A stretch of 64,000 bases of DNA. It comes from Steromphala cineraria (lineage: Eukaryota > Mollusca > Gastropoda > Trochida > Trochidae). This document shows positions 58,776 to 64,000 of this stretch, one piece after another. The translations under genes and the position numbers were made by a program. The notes beneath the pieces are model-generated. The model had not been told where the DNA came from. It saw only the letters and a list, made by a program, of their open reading frames with translations, and did not search any database. Each line of letters starts with the position of its first letter. Within the stretch, counting starts at the first letter, position 1. The stretch is from NCBI GenBank assembly GCA_916613615.1, contig OU744727.1:14888093-14952092 (forward strand). The letters run 5' to 3'.

Positions 58776-61157
58776 ACTTATTTTCCTCATTTATTACCTT
58801 AAGGTTATAATATTCTTGATTGAAGCATGGACTGTGTTAAAGAGATTGATAGTTTTTTTACATTTACATATTATTTATAAATACACTTTACAACAACAGT
58901 TGGGTGTCAAACTTTACGGATGTAAAAGTATAGGAGTGAACGTGAGGAAAGGCAACAGAGGTATTTACCAAGTCGATAAAATTATACGTGAAATTATATT
59001 GTGAATAGTCGTTGATTACTCGAACACTTAGCATGTGTTCATTATGAAAAAGGTTTGGGTCGATTTTAATTGCGTTCGATAATACTTTGAAATATTGATA
59101 TTACAGTCCTTAAACAAATTCAATTGCATTATTGATTTGATATTGATCTGAAAGTGGAGTGATATTTATAAATTCATTAGTTTTCATCAATACATTTCCC
59201 ACAGTATTTGTTCTTCATCGTCCAGAAAAGCTGCCTTAAGCAAATCATAACCTAATATTTATAAACTAAATTAGATGTTGGGTGTGAATTCTACCAAATT
59301 GATGACTTAATTCATTGAAATCAATATGGCAAATTAACACTCTCAGATTCATTTATTTGGTTTTACGTAATTAATAGTAACCAATGCCGAGGTTGATACG
59401 GAAATTATACACCCGAGGGAACCTAGGGTATAGCTAGTGTTATGCGTGGCTCTTGTATTACACTATTATACATAAGGCTGTTTAGAGGGATATCATAATG
59501 TTTCAAAGTTAGTCAAATCGATTAGAACTTAACTTATGCTGAAAAAACTTTATTTTCATCATTTCAGGGGCGACGTTAACATGCACGAAAGAATCATAAA
59601 CTTTCTTATGTGGTTGCAAAGACCACCACTATATAAAATTGTCAATATTAAAAAACGGTTTACTTAGGGACATAGAAGATATTTTTGAGTAAACGTGTAA
59701 TTGCCTTGTATATGATCTTGTGTCAGAAGGTTTACTATCAACTTCAGTTACTTGGTTGTTGGTATTTTATGGCCTTATTGTGTTGCATGCACATGCAATG
59801 TGAACACAAGGTGTTTTCATGGTGTTGAATCAACTAACCAGCTTACCATGAAATATATAGCATATAGCTAGATTTAAGAAATAAGAATCTGAAAAATTGG
59901 CGTTGAAAGTTTATGATCAGTTTAAGGTAAGATGTCAATGAAGCTGGTTTGTTAAATACAAAAGGTTAAAGCTTTAATAGTTGATTCCAGATTCCAGAGT
60001 GCATTCAAGTCTCATAAGCTCTAATACTTAAATTTACTGATTATCATATTTCCAGAAGATTTTTGTATATTCATTTCTGAATATGATGGTACATATACTG
60101 GGTCGAGAGGTCAAACAAAATTTGATCTTAATAACGAAAGAAAACAGCAACAACATTATCAAAATTGACAGATACTTGTAAGAAAGAACGGGTACAATTA
60201 AGATATTAGAAGGTTTAATGTGTATCGTGTTCTACTCGAATCCGGCTATTTAAGAGACATCCCTCGTACCAACATTTAAAGTTGTTCATGCGCTTGCGAC
60301 TTTTGTTATCAAAAGCTGTTCAATTTCAATTCAGGTATTGGTTTTGTGGTCAAAGGAACACGCTTAGACAAAGAAAGGAATGTTAACGTGTGCCTCTGTG
60401 TCAAAATCTAAAAAAAATCAAGTTGAGTGAGCAATTGTTTTACGTCGCTTGGGCATTATTTCAGCCATTTGCTTCAGAAACCAAGTTGACTAACAATGAA
60501 TGTTAAAACTCTTGTATACACGAGTAAAAAATGGCGAGATTGATGTTGTGTGCATGCTATATGAACCACCAGATCAGTGTTATGTCTTGTCAAAGGATGA
60601 AGGTCAACTACCGTTTAGAGACTAAAGTGATGGTATATGCCAGGGGACTCATTATCGTATCGTGACAAGACTTGGCTAAGATTACCAACGGGTTTTTATG
60701 TTAAGGCCATTTGTATAACACCTACTATAATGCGGATATGGATAAAATAAGGAAAATCACATACGATGATTCAAAACCAGCGGAATTTAATGATATAGTG
60801 GAAGGTCTAGATTTGGAAGTAGAACGTTAAGTAGATGCTATATATCCAATAAAACTTAGTTATATAGCGCTGATAGTATACAGACCTTATAGATACGAAT
60901 GTCTTGGTTTCTACTGAATACAAGTTGGCACCATTGTCCTTGAGGTTACTTCAAAATTTCATCACTAATGTCTGATGTCAAATATGGAAATCATTTGATG
61001 TCAGCCAAATTGAAATATTGAATAAAAACTTTGATCAGTGACTCGTAGTTTGGGATGAAAAGAGGTTAACAGTAACACTAAAAAAAACTGAAGCCAAAAA
61101 TTTATAACCTGCAATTTATCTCAATAGCAAATTGGGTTCTCAGAAATGTCAGAAAGG
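58776..61157. other. AT-rich intronic stretch
   Basis: No gene, RNA or clear repeat recognised on either strand. Confidence 0.45.
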
Positions 61158-61740
61158 TTAACCGTTTTCAAACCTCGTTCACAAGATGCAAGTCTTTTTG
61201 GTAGGCTGCACCTTTTGGTGCTTGAACACAGTTGGACAAGGGACTGAAAATGGCATTAGTCACTGACAATGGGTAACAAAACATGACAGTTGGCGGAGGG
61301 TGTGAGGAAACGCACCAACGTCCGCGAGGTCATCGTTTTCAAACCTCGTTCACTAGATGAAAGTTTCTTTGGAAGGCGTCTGCACCTTTTTGTGCATGAA
61401 ATCATTTGGACAAGGGACTGAAAATGGCATTTAAGATTAGTCACTGACAAGAGGTCACTAAACAAAACCCTTGGTGGAGGTTATGAGGAATCGCACCAAC
61501 GTCCGAGAGGTCAGTTAGAGACTGGACGATGGTTAAACCATTAATTTTGGTCCTTCTGTCGTTGAAAACGTGGGAGAGATTGGACGTAACATCCTTCATT
61601 GCGCCTTCTTGTACTCCAAATCAGTTGAACAAGTAACTGAAAATGTCATTCTGAATTAGACGAAGTCATGAGGTTACTAAAACAAACACTGAGCTGAGGT
61701 AAGAAAGCATGAACGATGGTCAAGTCATCGATTTCGGCCC
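61158..61740 (+). repeat. Degenerate ~180-bp tandem repeat, three units
   Basis: Units 1 (about 61158-61328) and 2 (about 61329-61510) share CGTTTTCAAACCTCGTTCAC, GGACAAGGGACTGAAAATGG and CGCACCAACGTCCG. A third, more diverged unit to about 61740 keeps GAACAAGTAACTGAAAATG and AGGTTACTAAAACAAAC. Confidence 0.8.
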
Positions 61741-64000
61741 TTCCGTAGAAGAAGACGGGAAACGGGACGTAACAACTTTCATTGCAGGCAATTTGGCGAG
61801 AGGTTTGTGTTGACACGGCTAATGAAGGAATTGTGTTGAGCACCGCTAGACGCTCCTCCGACTCGGGAAGGGTCGTCTAGAACTTGGGTAGCACAATTCT
61901 CATCTTCTCTTTCCTTGTAGGAGTCAGAGTTCCTCTTGTCGGATTTAATTAATCAGTTTTCCTCGGGGAGTTACACTCCGTCAAGAACGTAATTGTGTGC
62001 TTGATTCCATAAAGACGAAACGGCACCGTATCAATGTTCATTTGTCATTTTCTCCAATGGTTTCGGACTGATCAAATTCATTTTGGATACAAAACTAATT
62101 GTCTACTTTGTTCAGTATCACAATGTCAGAAGCACAGTTGGTTTACATTAGCTTAGAACAAACTTTTATTGGGAAAGTTGGACTTGTTATTGATTCATTT
62201 AGGGTTTCCTTGGCTTACTTTCAAATTGGAAGTGTTTTTTGAAACTTCATTTCAAAGCAGACGTTGCTACATATTGCCTTTTGTATATTCCTGTTTTCTT
62301 ATTTGCGATTTTTATTTGCTTTTAGTGTTATTTAAATCATGTTTAAATTGTACACTGCACTATGATATATAAAGCTTGATATAAAAAGTTGCAAGAAGTG
62401 ACAATTCTTCGTTGAGCATACTGTGTTTTCAAGCAGCGTTTTTCGAACAAGAACAGTGATACCAAATTTGAAAACTTTTCTTCATGAAAAGCGAGGTGCA
62501 GTTAATTTTGTTTCTAAATTCAAAGAATTAAAGTTGTATTTCATATCCAAGTGGTAGTAATTAGTACTTTGCAGTAAAACCTCATTTCGGTAAATCTGTT
62601 AAAAGCTGTCGTTAGAGTGTGATACCATATTTAACCTTCATATAATCGATATTCGCGAAAGTAAACACCAAATATGAATGAAGCTTTGCCAAGGCCAGAC
62701 ATTTGATCGTCTCTACGTGTAAGTCAATGTTGATTTCAACTAAAAGTCCGAGTAAATCACTTCAAACCGCGTTTAACCATTTCCAGTCAACAGAATTCGA
62801 AAAGCCCATCTGATCAGATATGGGAAGCTGTACGAGCTTTAATGCACATACACTTTCCTAAGTAATTGAGCCCTGTCTTCTGTCTGGGGATCTAGACACG
62901 GAATCATTGTAAGTAAAGATGTACATATCCATTGTTGGGGTTGTGAACGAGATCAACCAACAAAATCCTCAATCTTGACACTATGTAATTCATATCTGCC
63001 TTATTTGACTGATTGACTTGTTTAAGAAAAAAATGAAAATATCCAGCGTTGGTGACAAGAAGTGGAAGTCTGACTTGCATGACCGCACATTGCTCGAAGA
63101 GATTCATCATTGCAACTTTTACAACACGTTGTGTAGCTGCTCTTGAAAACAACGTTCAATCCTCTTGCAATATAACTGTCAGTTGAGACGCGATTTCGTA
63201 AAGCCATACCAAGAACATGGTTTTTGTAAGAAAATAAATCGTTTTCTTGTTGGGAGAACTCTCCGGCAATTCTCCAAATGAGTACGTTTGATTGGCTTTT
63301 TCAATTTGTCGGCCATGTATTGATCTGAAGGGAGGAAGATAAGCGCCCTGTCTGCTCCCTGCACACTCTTCTATTCATCGGCAGCGCCTTGTCTACCTTC
63401 TTGTCACTTCATTCACCACTAACCCATACCCCCCAATTTCGGGGAGGAAATTGTCACGTGATCAACTGCCCGAAATTAGGGTGATCTGTCAGAGATTAAT
63501 GGCGGCGCATATGACTTTTATTGTGCAGAATGATTCTTCAGAAATAGTGTTATAAATGTAGCCAAAACTCATTGGATGTCATTCATATTTTCTTGTCAAA
63601 CCAAACAATGCAATTTGATTTTATTGTAATAGGGTTTTCATTTTATTTGTTAAAGAACTTGTCATGCTTTGAATATAACATCGAGAAAAAGGGATTTAAA
63701 CTTCCATATGCAGCCCCATTTACAAAAAGTGTAAGAATTTTAATATGATTTTACAGAGAACATTTTAATTAGTTTTAAATATGGCTCTCCAATTATGGAA
63801 CTATCAAAATTCCCTTTTACTTTACTATTTGAATTGAATTTCTTGCTAAGGAACTGTAAATTATAATCTCCGTTTGATCGTAGTTCAGTCTGATTAAAAT
63901 CAGCCTAGTTTCAAGAAATGAAATATTCAAAATACTAACTCTACACTAGGTCTGGCGGCACCCCGTACCTCGCATGTTTTTCACCTCTTAAGTGCAGCCT
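61741..64000. other. Non-coding stretch to window end
   Basis: No supported gene. Short frames on the minus strand at 62904-63364 have no motif. 63340-63540 is less AT-rich and includes an ATGGCGGCG word near 63501, but the frame closes after 18 codons. Confidence 0.4.

Noticed and set aside
58321..59004. Frames across the degenerate array
   Set aside because: They follow the repeat units and shift frame between units.

Overview
This window looks like nuclear DNA from an invertebrate animal, probably a marine lophotrochozoan such as a mollusc; the species cannot be fixed from the sequence. The background is AT-rich, free of long ORFs and crowded with transposable elements. The single host gene I can support is a carbonic anhydrase-related protein of the CA10/CA11 (CARP X/XI) type. 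Two of its exons lie on the + strand at 54081-54119 and 55539-55675 with matching splice phases; the remaining exons must lie outside the window or were not recognised.

Layout. 1-14472: AT-rich, repeat-derived DNA with a MITE-like inverted repeat at the window start, an 800-bp foldback element (3969-4768) made of 19 copies of a 16-bp perfect or near-perfect palindrome, a 57-bp tandem repeat (8483-8710) and a TTAA-flanked MITE (9644-9988). 14473-34262: a large direct tandem duplication (copy A 14473-25449, copy B 25552-34262). Every element inside it is present in only one copy, so the other copy serves as its empty site: an L1-like LINE fragment, a second TTAA MITE, a dead Tc1 transposon and an internally deleted Tc1-type element in copy A; a 5'-truncated LINE and a short SINE-like tail in copy B. 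34951-35255 is a third, inverted copy of part of the unit. 35256-42907: mostly unassigned sequence with a TATAA microsatellite and a CTCF-like site.

42908-49315: a structurally complete DIRS-type tyrosine-recombinase retrotransposon, strongly GC-rich against its AT-rich surroundings. It has 156-bp inverted terminal repeats, an internal complementary region that exactly matches the joined ends, a gag-like ORF with two in-frame stops, an RT-RNase H-methyltransferase ORF and a tyrosine recombinase ORF that seems to have lost its catalytic tyrosine. The ends look young while two of the three ORFs look broken, which suggests movement helped in trans.

49316-64000: AT-rich DNA with a perfect 69-bp-arm hairpin (50852-50998), the CARP exons, a second foldback element (57137-57283) and two degenerate tandem arrays (about 57860-58775 and 61158-61740). 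No tRNA, rRNA or CRISPR feature was recognised.
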